A DNA stretch of 64,000 nt from Phragmites australis (Eukaryota > Streptophyta > Magnoliopsida > Poales > Poaceae). The notes beneath the pieces are model-generated. The model was not told the DNA's origin, did not search any database, and was given only the letters and a program-made list of their open reading frames with translations. Location of the stretch: the NCBI RefSeq assembly GCF_958298935.1, contig NC_084943.1, positions 5,776,001-5,840,000 on the forward strand, in the 5' to 3' direction. The position numbers and the translations under genes are program-made. Of the stretch, positions 45,200-56,780 are shown piece after piece (positions within the stretch are counted from its first letter, which is position 1; each line of letters starts with the position of its first letter).

Positions 45200-47195
45200 T
45201 GTATGACCAAGAATGACGATTAGAGGGGGGTGAATAAGAGCCTCATAAATTTCTTTGATGGCCTTCTCCTATTATGTCAACCAACGCACCTCAAAACCAA
45301 AAGCGGAAGCAAAAACTTAAGAGAGTCATGCTGCAATAAAAGATTCTTAAGGAAAGCTTGGCTCTCGTGGATGTAAATGAACACTAGGTTCCATTGACAA
45401 TCATCCCACAAGTCATCTCCTCATAAAAATAGCAACTTGGCGGAAGAAACATTTGCTCCAAAGTAAAGATCACCGGAAGAAGAAGTTCTCCGAGTTGATG
45501 AGCTAGAGGCAAGGGAATTCAAGACCCATTTGTATATATTTGTATGTGAGTTTTATGCCTCTAGAACCAAGAAAAAGAACTTCCCAAGGTATGAAAATCT
45601 CAGCTCATCAACCAAAACAAATATCTTAACCGAAACGGAAAAACTTGCAACAAAACAAGGGAGCCAATAGAAGGAGACTAGAAGGAGATGAATACAAGTA
45701 TCAGAGGAAACAAATATTTCATTTCTTGCATAGGTCAGCCCTCTTTTCGGCAGATTATATGGTATTTTCCTCACAAAAAAACTCACCTATTACAAAGGCT
45801 AAGCTCTCCCCTCTCCTTTCCTCTAAAACATAGCACTCAAACCTTAAATGGTTAGCTCAAGCCTCCCACACAGCCCTACCTCTCTATTTATAGGCCTAGT
45901 GAGGTAGCTTAGCCCTTAAGCTTCTTTGTTCCTAAAATATCCCTCTCTTCCAATGGCCTCCTACTATCATCGGAGCATTTTGGTCCATTTTTTGCTCCAT
46001 CCATCGAATAGCTATGACACCTTCATGACTTAGCTTTGCCTCGATGCAAGCTTTGAGATGATGCCACGTGCCCTCCATCCTTCCACGGTTTTGAGTTCAA
46101 TCTGTAAAACCACCTCGCATGCTTCTCAAAGCATGGCTTGCTACCACTTGCTTTCACCTCAAGCAAGTATCCTGATATCGACACGTATACTCTGTCTTGT
46201 GATCTTGACCACCGGTAAGTCTCTCCCACTCTCGATCCCTCAGACCACCTTGTCACTTGCACCGACATCCCCTTTGCTTGACTTTGTCAACATGCCATCT
46301 TCATCCTTCCTTCTATGCTTTACTTGACATCCATGTACACAGTTAGGATCACCCTTGACTCTGTTTAACCTCCTCAATTGTTCGGCACCAAGCACCCCGC
46401 TTGGCCCTGATCATCCCGTCATTGGCCTCCAAGTTGGATCCATTACCTACACATCATGAGATAAGCACACACATATCTTCAAACCATCTCTAATTAGTTC
46501 CAAATCGAAATCCTCAGTTGAAACACATCTCCGAAAAACCATGAATGCCGGATGATCCGGTGCTCACAACTTCTGACCGCCGGACCATCTGGCGTGTACT
46601 TTTTCTCCAGACTAGCTATCTTGCAACCTCTCCGCAAGAAATGTTCCGGCGAAGCATCCAGCGTTCATCCCTTTAAACACCAGACCTTCCAGCAAGTATA
46701 AGTCCAATAGAGCCAGTTTGCAACCTCTCTACAAGAAATGCTCTGGCATTTACTTCATGCCATCGTCGGATCATCCAGTGACACTACGATCTTTGTCTCT
46801 GGATGAAATACTCCAGCGTGTACATTTCCCCATCGCCAGACCATCCGGCGTGTACGTTCTTGCCAAAACTCATTTTGCAATCTCTTTACAACAAACAGTT
46901 AGGCATTCTCTTCACTTCATCGTTGGATCATCTGGCGTGTACTTCAACTTTTGCTTCTGAGCTGAAATGCTCTGGCGTGAAGTCTTCCTGAGCGACAGAC
47001 CATCTGGCGTATGCAATTTTCCCGGACTCAAAGATAAACATGCTAACTTCATTTCTCTCTGCAACTTTGGTTAGCCATGATCATAATTGCAACACATATT
47101 CACGCTCTGCAATCCAAAAATCAACAAACCAAAATACCAACATTGTCAATCACTCGTCACATATAAACTAAAGCACATTTCAACTTGGTTTCTCA
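45200..47195 (-). repeat. 5' LTR of the Copia element
   Basis: 1996 bp, aligned with 39940-41946 from TGTATGACC to TTTCTCA. The same ccgg-rich internal repeats are present (46540-47010). Numerous substitutions between the two LTRs point to an old insertion. Confidence 0.9.
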
Positions 47196-47200
47196 AAGGT

Positions 47201-48130
47201 TATACTCTCATTGCTTCATTATTGATCACGATGCTTTCAACTGGGGGTTAGTGCATGCCCACACCTTGCACTCTATCACTTGCTCTTCTATGGCATTGTT
47301 GTACCCCAGTGCACCAGTGAGCTCATGCTCATTGTTTTGGCATTGCTACCCATGGTCGATCTAGCACCAATTCCAAATGTTATTGTCGTGCTCCTCCATT
47401 GTTAGCATGAAGGTGCCTGCCATACCACTCAACATTGCAGTAGTCTTCATCAATGTTCTCGTTGAGCTTGATGTTGACACTAGCTACATGCACAATTAGA
47501 TTAGCCACAAGCACATAGTTCAATGTAGCCATTTCTTTAGATTATTTCAAGGTTTATCAAACTCAGGGAACAAGTGGATCAAAGATTTAGCTAAAGAAAA
47601 TATAGAGTAACTAAGGTTGATAGTAATATGATTGGATCCTAGAAAATATGGTGGATGGTTGTAAGGTTGTAAATAGATATATAAAGTGGTCTTTGCAAGG
47701 AGTTAGGTTCACAAGCATACAAAGATTATATTAAAGTGTGTACTATAACTGCTCAACGGTTACACTATAGATGAAAAGCTCCGCCTCGCCTAGGGTGTCA
47801 CATAGTAAGGGTATGCCAAGATCATCTATAAATGCACTATAACGATGATGTCGGTATATAAGCTTAAACACCATGTTTACACTTATGTACTAGAGTATCC
47901 GCTTATAAGAATAAATTCAACATATAAGTAATGAAGTGAACATCACATAGATTGAATAGCTTAAACAAACATGATTATCATCACAAAGTTACTACAAGAT
48001 CCCTAACATCTTGGAGAAGAGCAGAGAGATTACCCTATAATTGATCGAGAATACATGGTGTGAGATGAAGTAGAGCCTCTCTAAAGGTTGCTTGTCAAAG
48101 AGGGCAAGCAACTGGCCGCCAGGGCGCCAA
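47201..48130. other. No supported gene; possible internal piece of an orphan LTR element
   Basis: Short open frames only. The part next to 48131 reads, on the minus strand, ttggcgccctggcggccag directly after an LTR-like end, the position of a primer-binding site. Nothing else is recognisable. Confidence 0.35.
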
Positions 48131-48593
48131 TGTTGTGCTCGCACAGGAGGGGGCATGCGACACACTCCTGTGCTACATGGTCCTGCCTCAGGTTTTGCTG
48201 AGAATGATGCCCTCAAGATTTCTAACCCTAATATGGCATTTTCCCTATGAAAAACTAGAACATCTTGTTGTTGGATAGGGTCTTCTTTATATAAGGGTTC
48301 AGAGAAGATCTTTCTTGGATAAGGGGATCGACACACCTCTAATGTTGTGTGAAGGGTTTCAGAAATCTTAAGTCATGCCAAACTGACATATGGAAGAAGA
48401 TGAACTCTGCGGGCCTTGCCTTGTGCAAGTGACGCACGTCACAGGGGGTGCCGCGTGCCAACTCTCTGTTCTGGGCCACGTGGCCCAGGTCTTCTGACTA
48501 GACCCTGCTAATGTCTTCCTTGTGTTGTTGGTCCTGCAAAATTCCCACTTTGTTGTGAATCTTCCATGATCTCTTTATAGTGTAGGGTTAACA
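48131..48593 (-). repeat. Orphan LTR-like sequence
   Basis: On the minus strand it starts TGTTAACCC and ends GAGCACAACA, 463 bp. It has a TATA box (cttatataaaga, at about 48284-48295 on the plus strand as its complement) and is followed by ttggcgccctgg, suggesting a primer-binding site. No second LTR was found in the window. It may be a truncated retrotransposon or TRIM. The open frame 48336-47992 overlaps it and is not a gene. Confidence 0.45.
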
Positions 48594-49324
48594 TTTAGAC
48601 GTCAAATGACATTTATGATGAAAGAATGATAATATATTAACTGTATGTAATATAAAATATGTAAATACCTCGTGTCAACGAGCACGTGCCTTTACCCAGG
48701 ATAGTTGTTTGCCCATGTGTCGAGCCACCATTAATTCGCATCTTAATCATACCACATTTTTTATCAGAGCACCATCAATATGTCGTTGTTTGTCTATTTT
48801 GGACATGTTCACGAGCCCCTTGGTTGCGTTGTGGTGAGTGCAACCCGCCAGGCATCTCCAAGCCCTTGCTACAAAAATTGGCTTATGCAAAGTTGTTGAT
48901 TGATGGTCATCTGCCTCATGGTGGATGACTTGTCGTTATTATTAAGGGACAATGCCATATTTCATCTAATCTTCTTTTTCCTTTTCTTGTTTTATACCTT
49001 CTCAGTAGATAGTAAAATTTAACAATAATTGAATGCATGCATATGTGTACGGAAGAAAAGAATTCAGATTTGTTGTATGCATGCATTCATGCATGCTTTT
49101 GGTCTTTCAGAGATCGATATGCTCACTAGCTTGGCGCATGAACACCATGGCCTGCATTGTGCACCACATCTTCCCGCGTAGGCCCTAGCCAGACCGCCAG
49201 CATTGTGCCTTCCACATTTTGGGGCTCACATACCTAGGAGGATGCAGCTTCCCAGCCACGACTCATCTCGGGGTTAGGGTCAGCGGAGTCAGCAGGTCAA
49301 CCTCATGACCTCGTCACGAACATG
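48594..49324. other. Unassigned region with a 75-bp segment shared with 39849-39924
   Basis: 48687-48758 is the second copy of the segment described at 39829. The rest has no recognised gene; the GC-rich part 49130-49324 continues, beyond the Reina-like element, at 56228 and may be a fragment of a host or transposon gene. Confidence 0.4.
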
Positions 49325-49329
49325 GGTCT

Positions 49330-49705
49330 TATCAGAGTGGACCTATAGAGGGGCATCGGGCAGCAAGCCTTAGCATATGCTGGCGGTCTTCTCTAGGTAT
49401 CTCATCTAGAACAGGGATGACAAAGTGATGAGGGTTGTGCAAGAACCGTAAATAGCACCTGCACTGTGGGTGGTGACCCACCAGGCCCAACCCAAAGTAC
49501 TTGGGCGGTAATTGGGCATTGTGAGGACCAATGTAAATGTAATAGCGGGAGCGGTAAGAAAACGGAGGGAGGATGACTGCTGAGAGGGACCTGGAGAAGA
49601 AGTTGTAGGTGGCAGAGGCATCCCGACGATCGCCGACAATGAACCTAAGTGTATCTAGATATTGTTAATGATACTTAATATACACGATATCGGTGGTTGC
49701 TAACA
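49330..49705 (+). repeat. 5' LTR of the Reina-like element
   Basis: Starts TATCAGAGTGGACC (TG mutated to TA) and ends GGTTGCTAACA; aligns with 55878-56222 with an extra ~30 bases. The shared phrase caccaggcccaacccgaag-type lies mid-LTR. Confidence 0.88.
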
Positions 49706-49708
49706 TCT

Positions 49709-49721
49709 TGGTATCAGAGCC
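49709..49721 (+). other. Primer-binding site of the Reina-like element
   Basis: tggtatcagagcc, three bases after the LTR, complementary to initiator-methionine tRNA. Confidence 0.92.
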
Positions 49722-49775
49722 AGTCCTGGACCCACCTCACGAGCATCGAATTCATTTGTAGTCACGAGCGCGAGC

Positions 49776-50686
49776 CATGGCTCCGCCATGGGGAGATGAC
49801 ATTGGTAGTGCTATGGTGACAACGCTGGATGAGAAGTGGAGCTCGAGGATGGATCAGGTGAGCGGGTGGTCAGCGACATGCAAGGTGTGATGCAACAGAT
49901 CAGCTCCTAACAATCAGCAACTGATGCATGGCGACCGGGCATGGAGATGAAGGTTACCAATCTGCAAGTTTTGATGGTGGAGTTGCGTGTCAAGATTGAT
50001 GAGCTACTTCTGAAGTTGTCGAACTCATCTTCTGAGAAGCGGAGTCACAAGGCGTCAAATCCTGCTCATTTGGAGTCTTCTTCCTTCGTGGAAGCACTTG
50101 GGCTTGATGGCCACCGTTCTACTCATGTTCACCAAAGGACTGGGAGGGGGTGATGACCACCTTATTCCTGCCTTTGGTCACAGGTGTGTCACCTTATGAC
50201 CAAAATGCTATGGGCTCTAGCTTCTCGACATGCAATTTGTCTAGTGTGGCTCGTGGGTTGGGATTGGTCTTTCCTAATCTCAGTTTCCCCAAATTTGATG
50301 GTGCTAACCATAGAATGTGGAAGAAGCAATGTGAAACTTTCTTTGAGTTGTATGGGGTACCAATAAAAATGTGGGTGAGATTGGCTATCATGCTTTTTGA
50401 GGGGATAGCGATATTCTAGTTACAAGTGGTAGAACATCGGGTGCATCATATGCATTGGGAGTAATTATGTGCATCTATGTGTTCTCATTATGGAAGGGAC
50501 CAATATCATCAGTTGATTCGGCAATTCTTCCATATTAGCCAATTGGGTTCAGTAGGGGAGTACATAAAACAATTCGATAGCCTAGTTCATCAACTGATGG
50601 CTTATGGTGCTACTCTGAATTCTACTATTCTTACTACCGTATTTATTGATGGTTGTAGGATCGATAAGCAATCTGAGGAGTGGTGA
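49776..50686 (+). pseudogene. gag of the Reina-like element, 5' part
   Basis: A coiled-coil-like start (49941-50153) is followed, in another frame, by LGLVFPNLSFPKFDGANHRM and WKKQCETFFELYGV (50150-50419), the conserved start of the capsid region in this clade. It continues at 50477-50686 with QLGSVGEYIKQFDSLVHQLM and the FIDG motif. Several stops. Interrupted at ~50680 by an insertion; the rest resumes at ~51995. Confidence 0.82.
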
Positions 50687-51990
50687 ATGATTATGGAAAC
50701 CAAATTCAAGGATTAATTCACCTAATAGAAAATCGATTTAAACTCGGTATTCCACTCAAAACAAATTGTACATGCTCTAGTAAAAATAATGTAGAGAAAT
50801 ATCCGCTAGTCCGATTACTCTCAAATTTTGATAGCTCAAACTAGATTCTAATATGAAACTAACTCAATAAAGAATTTAGTCAATCGTATATATGGATCAA
50901 GAATTATGATTAGTCAAAGAAGACTATGTCAACCAGAATCGAGTAGATCGAAATCTAGTCGAGTTGACCAAAAAGCTACTCAAGATCAAACCAAAACCAC
51001 TCGAATTTTCTCAAATCAAACTCTAGATATCCTAGCAAGGTTTTGGATGGATTAAACCAAGATAAAACTTGATAGAAACATGAAATTAATCAAAAACCAA
51101 AACCAAGTACACAGAATATAGAACAGAAAGAAAATTCTGAATCAGCAACTCATCAACTTACGAAACTTGATTTTCATTACATAGATGAGTTTACAAGATG
51201 CCTCTCCAAAGCATCCAACAATGATTTCCTTGAAATCTCAAACCCTAGACAGCTCTACTCCCTATATTAAAAGCATAAATGTGATCTCGTTCTTGGTGCA
51301 CCTTACCCTGATCGAGACCCTCTCAATATATAGCCCTCCAAACCGTCTTTAGTTTGGAAACAACCTGGTCGTATTCTACCCAAACACAAATCATATCAAG
51401 ACACATCCACCCATAACCGAATCCAACTCGTGCTCGAGTCCAACTCAAACTAGCACTCAATTCCTTATGGGACTAGACTCTTCGACCAATCAGATCGCAG
51501 CCTGACCTTAGCATGTACTCGAATGACTCCATCATCCGAACACATATTCTGGTTGCCCACAACCTCGCGTACGTCTGTCCTTCTCCGCAACGCACCTAGT
51601 CACACACATGCAACCTTGTCTTCACGTACACTGTTCTCTAGCCCGAAGTCTAGCATGACATCCTCGATCACTACGACCTCAGTTCCTCCTGAACCTAGTC
51701 GTTGAACCTCAATTCCTCCCTGAACTAAGTTTGTCCATCTGTCATCAACCATGTTCACATTTGAGCAACACATGCACATGAATCAACAAACGAGTACGAG
51801 CACAAGTCCTTCCCAACTTGACTCAATATCAGTTCATGCAACACTACTCACATGAGTATCATCTCTACGCTAACAACAACGTATAAGCATATCTAAGCTG
51901 CAACTTAGTAACTCACGAACATTATCCTAATGTCATTAAGCTAAATCACTTTGGTCTGCCAATTTCATCATCCAAACCAATTTTTCATCA
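50687..51990 (-). mobile_element. Insertion in gag, LTR-like (solo LTR?)
   Basis: The gag sense breaks at ~50680 and resumes at ~51997 (VVLLIQRPLDLD), so ~1.3 kb is foreign. The insert is AT-rich, has ends tgaatgattatgg and ccaatttttcatca (TG...CA), and on the minus strand a TATA box (ctatatattgag, about 51325-51336 as its complement), consistent with a solo LTR. An imperfect 13-bp direct repeat tctgaggagtggt / tctgaagggtagt (transitions only) borders it but does not place a 5-bp duplication exactly at these ends. The class is therefore provisional. Confidence 0.5.
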
Positions 51991-52460
51991 CTCTGAAGGG
52001 TAGTTCTTTTGATTCAAAGACCCTTAGATCTAGATACTTCTAGTTCTTTGGATGTATTGGGGGAAGAAGTCATCAACCATTCAGTCAAGAAATTAGTGAA
52101 GAAGGAAGATGCTACTGAACATTGGTTCAAACCAGTCCAGAACTATATTGCAGCAACTACCTTCAGACATGCCTTTTCATTGCCACCTCCTCCAGGTATT
52201 AGGAAGATAGGGTCTACTGCAATCTCTGAAGAAAAGAGAAATCCATTATCTGACAATGCATGTAGCAAAAAGACTAAAGATAGGTTGTCTGCTCTCAAAA
52301 GTTATAGAAGATCAAAAGGATTGTGTTATACATGTGGGGGAAAATAGAGCCATACCCATAAATGTTCTTCAGCAGTACCTCTACATGTAGTAGAAGAGAT
52401 GCGGGCTTTGTTACAAGATCCTGAAGAGAAAGAATTGTCTGGAGAAGGTAGAGAGTGAGA
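51991..52460 (+). pseudogene. gag of the Reina-like element, 3' part with zinc knuckle
   Basis: The frame 52009-52347 carries IQRPLDLDTSSSLDVLGEEV, a basic linker and LCYTCGGK. After a stop the knuckle is completed by SHTHKC (C-x2-C-x4-H-x4-C). It ends in a polar stretch before protease. Confidence 0.82.
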
Positions 52461-52488
52461 GAGCAATTAACAAGGGGGAGAGTAGTTA

Positions 52489-52842
52489 TTGTCAATCTCC
52501 AAACAAGCACTGATAGGTACTGAATCTAGTAATACTATTAGGTTGCAAGGGTACTTAGGAAATATACAATTACTCATGTTAATAAATTATGGTAGCTCTT
52601 CTAGTTTTATGAGTTCTCAGTTGTTGGATAAGGTGCAAGGAGTACAAACCTTACTACAACCACTTAAAGTGAGAGTGGCTGATGGGGGAATATTGTGGTG
52701 TACTCAAGAAATACCTACATGCAGTTGCTTGTGCCAAGGACACACATTCTATTCAAACTTCAAGTTGCTGCAATTAAGTTGTTATGATGTGGTGCTAAGT
52801 GTAGACTGGCTAGAACAACAGTGCCCCATGAAAGTGGACTAG
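52489..52842 (+). pseudogene. Protease of the Reina-like element
   Basis: The retropepsin-like stretch begins with IRLQGYLGNIQLLMLINYGS. The catalytic aspartate position (usually L-I-D-S-G-S) is asparagine (residue 33, codon aat at 52585-52587). It ends with YDVVLSVDWLEQQCPM, the usual end of the domain before RT. Inactive. Confidence 0.85.
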
Positions 52843-52854
52843 TCACAAAAGACA

Positions 52855-54231
52855 ATGTCTTTCAAATACAAGGAGTCAGTAATTAACCTTCAGTGTATTA
52901 TTCCTGTTGTTTCTAGTTGTGCATTAGTATCTCTAGATCAGTTACAGGCTTGTATCCAACATGACTCTATTATGCAAGTATTGGAACTATATGCAGTCGA
53001 GGAGCATAAGTCTGATCAGGTTATTCCACCAACAGTACAAGCATTGCTACAACAGTATGCTGACATGTTTAAGTAGCCTCAAGGATTTCCCCCAAAAATA
53101 AGTCTGGACCATACTATTCCTTTGCTCTTAGGTGATTAGCCTTTCAGATTGCGCCCTTATAGATACATCCATGTGCAGAAGGATGAAATAGAGGCTCAAG
53201 TATCTGAAATGCTCAAGAATGGGGTGATACAGCATAGTGCAAGTCCATTTGCTTCTCCTGTTCTTCTAGTAAGGAAAAAAGATGGTAGTTGACACGTATG
53301 TGGACTATAGGAGGCTTAATGCTTATACTATGAAGAACAAACATCTTTTGCCTGTAATCGTTGAATTACTTAATGAACTCTCTGGAGCTGCTATTTTTAG
53401 TAAACTAGACCATAGAGTTGGATATCAGCAAATCAAGATCCAAGAAGGGGAAGAGTACAAGACAACATTTTAGACTCATAATGAACATTATGAGTATAAG
53501 GTAATACCTTATGGTTTGACAGGTGCTCCTACAATATTTCAAAGCATTATGAATTCAGTTTTAGCACCCTTTTACGAAAATGTGTGGTTGTCTTTATTGA
53601 CGATATATTGGTGTATACTTCTACTTTGGAGGACCATATATCTCATCTGCAACAAGTTTTTTCACTGTTACAGCAACATAAGTTGCATTTGAAACTATCC
53701 AAGTGCTCATTTGCTCAAGCTCAGTTGGAATTTTTGGGCCATGTTATCAACTAGAAGGGACCATCCACTGACCCAACTAAGGTACTCACTATCCAACACT
53801 GGTGTACACCAACTAATTAGAAAGAAGTTAGGAGTTCCCTGGGTATGTCTAGATATTACAGAAAATTTGTTAAAAACTATGGAATTATCAGCAAACCTTT
53901 GAAAAATGTGTTGAAGAATGGCACTATATTCACCTGGACAACACAAACTGAAGATGCATTTCAGGCATTGAAGCAAGCTTTGACCACTGTTCCTGTTTTA
54001 GCATTACCAGATTTTAAGAAAACTTTTGTTATAGGAATAGATTGTAGTGAGAAGGGACTTGGGGTAGTATTGCAACAAGAAGACCATCCTATTACTTTTA
54101 TAAGCAAAGCTTTGGGACCTAGAAATAGAGGGGTATCCACTTATGAAAAAGAGTGTTTGGTAATTCTATTTTCTATTGATCACTGGAGGTCTTATCTGAT
54201 ACATGCTGAGTTCATCATCAAAACTGACTAG
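52855..54231 (+). pseudogene. RT and RNase H of the Reina-like element
   Basis: 52855-53076 is the connecting region; 53282-53473 has VDYRRLNAYTMKN and IFSKLDHRVGYQQIKIQEGE. The catalytic Y-x-D-D region near 53590-53620 is shifted out of frame. 53845-54231 reads SRYYRKFVKNYGIISKPLK, ALPDFKKTFVIGIDCSEKGL and GVSTYEKECL (RNase H). Stops at 53073, 53140, 53292 and 53471 and frameshifts inactivate it. Confidence 0.9.
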
Positions 54232-55680
54232 AGAAGTTTGATTCACTTGGATGATCAAAGACTCACTACACCTTGGAACAGAAAGCTTTAACAAAACTTT
54301 TGGGGTTGCAATATAAACTCATGTATAAAAAGGGTGTTGAAAATTTGGCAACTGATGCATTATCAAGACATCCTAATTTTGTAGAAGATCAGCAAGTAGT
54401 TAACTTCTTTGTTGTTTCCACAATCAAACTAATGTGGCTAGAAGATGTGATGTCAAGATATCAACAGGATCCTACTACTATGAAGGTATTGACTACCCAC
54501 TCCTCTGGTCATTCTTTAAAGCATTTTAGTTTATGTAATGATCTTATCGGATACAAAAAGAGAGTTTGGCTAGGCAATAATACAGTGCTACAAAACAAAG
54601 TATTACGAGCCTTATATGCTAGTAGCATAGAGGGTCACTCTGGCTTCCCGGTGACATACTGGAGAGTGAAAAGCATTTTTTTCATGGTTTGGTCTCAAGA
54701 AATTTGTCCAAACATTTGCCAGTCAGTGCTTAACTTGTTAGAAAGCCAAATCTGAAAGACTCAAATACCCAGGTCTCTTACAACCTTTGCCCATTCCAGT
54801 TCATGCTTGGCAAATGGTTTCAATGGATTTTATTGAAGGTCTTCCCAAATCTGGTCAGTATAATTGCATATTAGTAGTGGTTGACAAATTTTACAAATAT
54901 GCTCATTTCCTTCCTATGGCACATCCATTGACTGCTCTAACAGTAGCCACAACTTAAATGCATCATGTGTTCAAATTACATAGAATGCCTCAGTATATTG
55001 TCTCAGATCGAGATCGATTATTTACAAGTCTCTTTTGGCAAGAATTATTCAAATTGATAGGTACACAATTACGTATGGGAAGTGCATATCATCCTCAATC
55101 CGATGGTCAAACTGAACACATAAATCAATACTTGGAAACTTATTTATGTTGTTTTGTCCATGTCTGTCCGACAAAGTGGAGCAAATGGCTATCACTGACT
55201 GAATTTTCGTACAATTCCAGCTAGCATACTGCATTAGGCCAATCACCATTTGAGGTCCTTCATGGTCATTCTCCCAAACATTTTGGCTATGACATTACTG
55301 AAGCTTGTGTTGTCCTAGATCTCCAAGAATGGCTCGATGAACGTCGGCTCATGACTCAGGTGGTCAGACAACATCTCCAGCATGCACAACACCATATGAA
55401 GACTCAAGCTAACAAGATAACAACAAAGCGTTAGTTTTTAGTTGGTGACTTTGTCTATCTTATGTTGTAGCCATATGTTTAATTATTGGTTGCCCATCGT
55501 GCCAATTATAAGTTGTCTTTCCGTTACTTTGGACCCTGTCATATTATTTAGAAAATCAATGCAGTTGCTTACAAATTGCAATTGCCATCGTCTAGCTCAG
55601 TTCACCCAATCTTTCATGTATCTCAGTTGAAGAGAGAAATTGGCCCGGATACGTAGGTCAATTCATCTATTCTAGATACT
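54232..55680 (+). pseudogene. Integrase of the Reina-like element
   Basis: 54273-54755 covers ENLATDALSRHP and the zinc-binding region (GHSGFPVTYWRVKSIF; partly frameshifted at the CxxC). Around 54815-54900 the core start (SMDFIEGLPKS) is present, and 54958-55224 has YIVSDRDRLFTSLFW and HPQSDGQTEHINQYLET, so the second Asp and the Glu of the triad are kept. The C-terminal domain continues with stops to ~55660. Confidence 0.88.
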
Positions 55681-55689
55681 CCTTTTGAC

Positions 55690-55877
55690 TCATAGGTTCC
55701 TACTATGTTGCTTGATCAGAGGTTGTTGTCCATTGCAGGTCAAGTGATACCGCAAGTTCTGGTTTAGTGGTCTGCCTGGCCATCGTCGATGGCAATGTGG
55801 GAAAATGAAGATGAACTGCGTCATCAGTTCTCGGATGCTCTGTATTGGGGACAAGCTGGCTCACAAGGAGGGGAGAA
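55690..55877 (+). pseudogene. Chromodomain at the C-terminus of the Reina-like integrase
   Basis: The frame reads LLDQRLLSIAGQVIPQVLV, a stop, then WSAWPSSMAMWENEDELRHQF. This follows the chromodomain pattern (V-L-V-x-W, then A-x-W-E-x-x-x-x-L). Chromodomains in this clade are thought to steer integration to histone-marked chromatin. It ends at the polypurine tract (aaggaggggagaa, 55865-55877). Confidence 0.78.
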
Positions 55878-56222
55878 TGTCAGTGTGGACCTACAGTGGG
55901 GCATCGAGCAACATGCGTCAGCTGAGCAAAATACGGATGACAAAGCAATGAAGGGCTATGCGAGAACTGGCAATGATCACCAGGGCTGTGGGCGGCGTCC
56001 CACCAGGCCCAACCCGAAGTACTTGGGTAGTAATTGGGCAGCGTGAGGGCCCATGTAAATGTAATAGCGGTAAGAAAAGGGAAGAATGACGACTGCTGAG
56101 AGGGACCTGGAGAAGAAGTTGTAGGTAGCAGAGGCATCCTGGCGATCACCGATAATGAACCTGAGTGTATCTAGCTACTATTAACAGTACTTAATATACA
56201 TGATATCTGGTGGTTGCTAACA
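55878..56222 (+). repeat. 3' LTR of the Reina-like element
   Basis: 345 bp from TGTCAGTGTGGACC to GGTTGCTAACA, directly after the polypurine tract and followed by ggtct. Confidence 0.9.
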
Positions 56223-56227
56223 GGTCT

Positions 56228-56780
56228 CTTCTTCCATGAGATTGAGATGAGCGAGGACAAAACCCTAGATTGCCAAGGGAAGCAAGGCCATGGACGTGGA
56301 GTCAAGGGCATCGATTGGCGGTGGAATTTAGGATTTGGTACAACAATAATAGGTGGGCTTATACTAATCGTATGTGATAGAAAATACTTTGTTCGAGTTG
56401 TACTTCAATACTATAGCCTATTACAATCTTAATCGTCATTACTTGGATCCAAAAAATTAGATGAGAGCGAAGGAGAAGGCTTTCTTTTGGCTGGCAAATT
56501 ACTAATATAATAGATAGATAACGGCATAGGTGGGTAATAGAGAAGCATATATAGAGGTATTTTGGGTTTAATTTTTTAATGGCGATGGTAGATAATTTAT
56601 AAACATGTATAGGGACACTTTACTTTATTTTTTTTTCCTAATTAATGGAGTTAGTTTTAGACCTTAAGAGTGAATGAGGAGACTTTTTTTGTTGGCCAAT
56701 TAATAATTTAAAAGATAAACTGTACCTTTTGCTACTAAATAAATTCTTATAAATTCATAGGTTCGAAACAAGGCAGCCTC
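56228..56780. other. Anonymous region
   Basis: No recognised gene. The first ~130 bases are GC-richer and continue the segment that ends at 49324; the rest is AT-rich. Confidence 0.4.

Larger units (their letters stand above)
39940..47195 (-). mobile_element. SIRE/Maximus-like Ty1/Copia retrotransposon with large internal deletion
   Basis: Minus strand. Two ~2 kb LTRs (39940-41946 and 45200-47195) flank a 3.25 kb interior; the target duplication is gaggt (39935-39939) / aaggt (47196-47200). The primer-binding site lies left of the right LTR, fixing orientation. The interior keeps a short N-terminal piece fused to the region between integrase and RT, then RT and RNase H. Gag, protease and most of integrase are missing. 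The order RT-RNase H before the 3' LTR and the motif AEAKYVAVASYYSQILWM identify Copia. Confidence 0.93.
49330..56222 (+). mobile_element. Reina-like chromovirus (Ty3/Gypsy), degenerate
   Basis: Target duplication ggtct at 49325-49329 and 56223-56227. Short LTRs (49330-49705, 55878-56222), an initiator-Met primer-binding site at 49709, gag with one CCHC knuckle, protease, RT, RNase H, integrase, and a chromodomain at the very C-terminus just before the 3' LTR. Short LTRs plus a chromodomain fit the Reina clade. Stops and frameshifts occur throughout, and gag is interrupted by a ~1.3 kb insertion (50687-51990). Confidence 0.92.

Noticed and set aside
47992..48336. 114-residue minus-strand open frame
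   Set aside because: It spans an LTR-like sequence and its primer-binding site; no domain is seen.
49709..49721. tRNA-like sequence tggtatcagagcc (also at 45186)
   Set aside because: These are primer-binding sites next to LTRs, not tRNA genes; no cloverleaf can be drawn around them.
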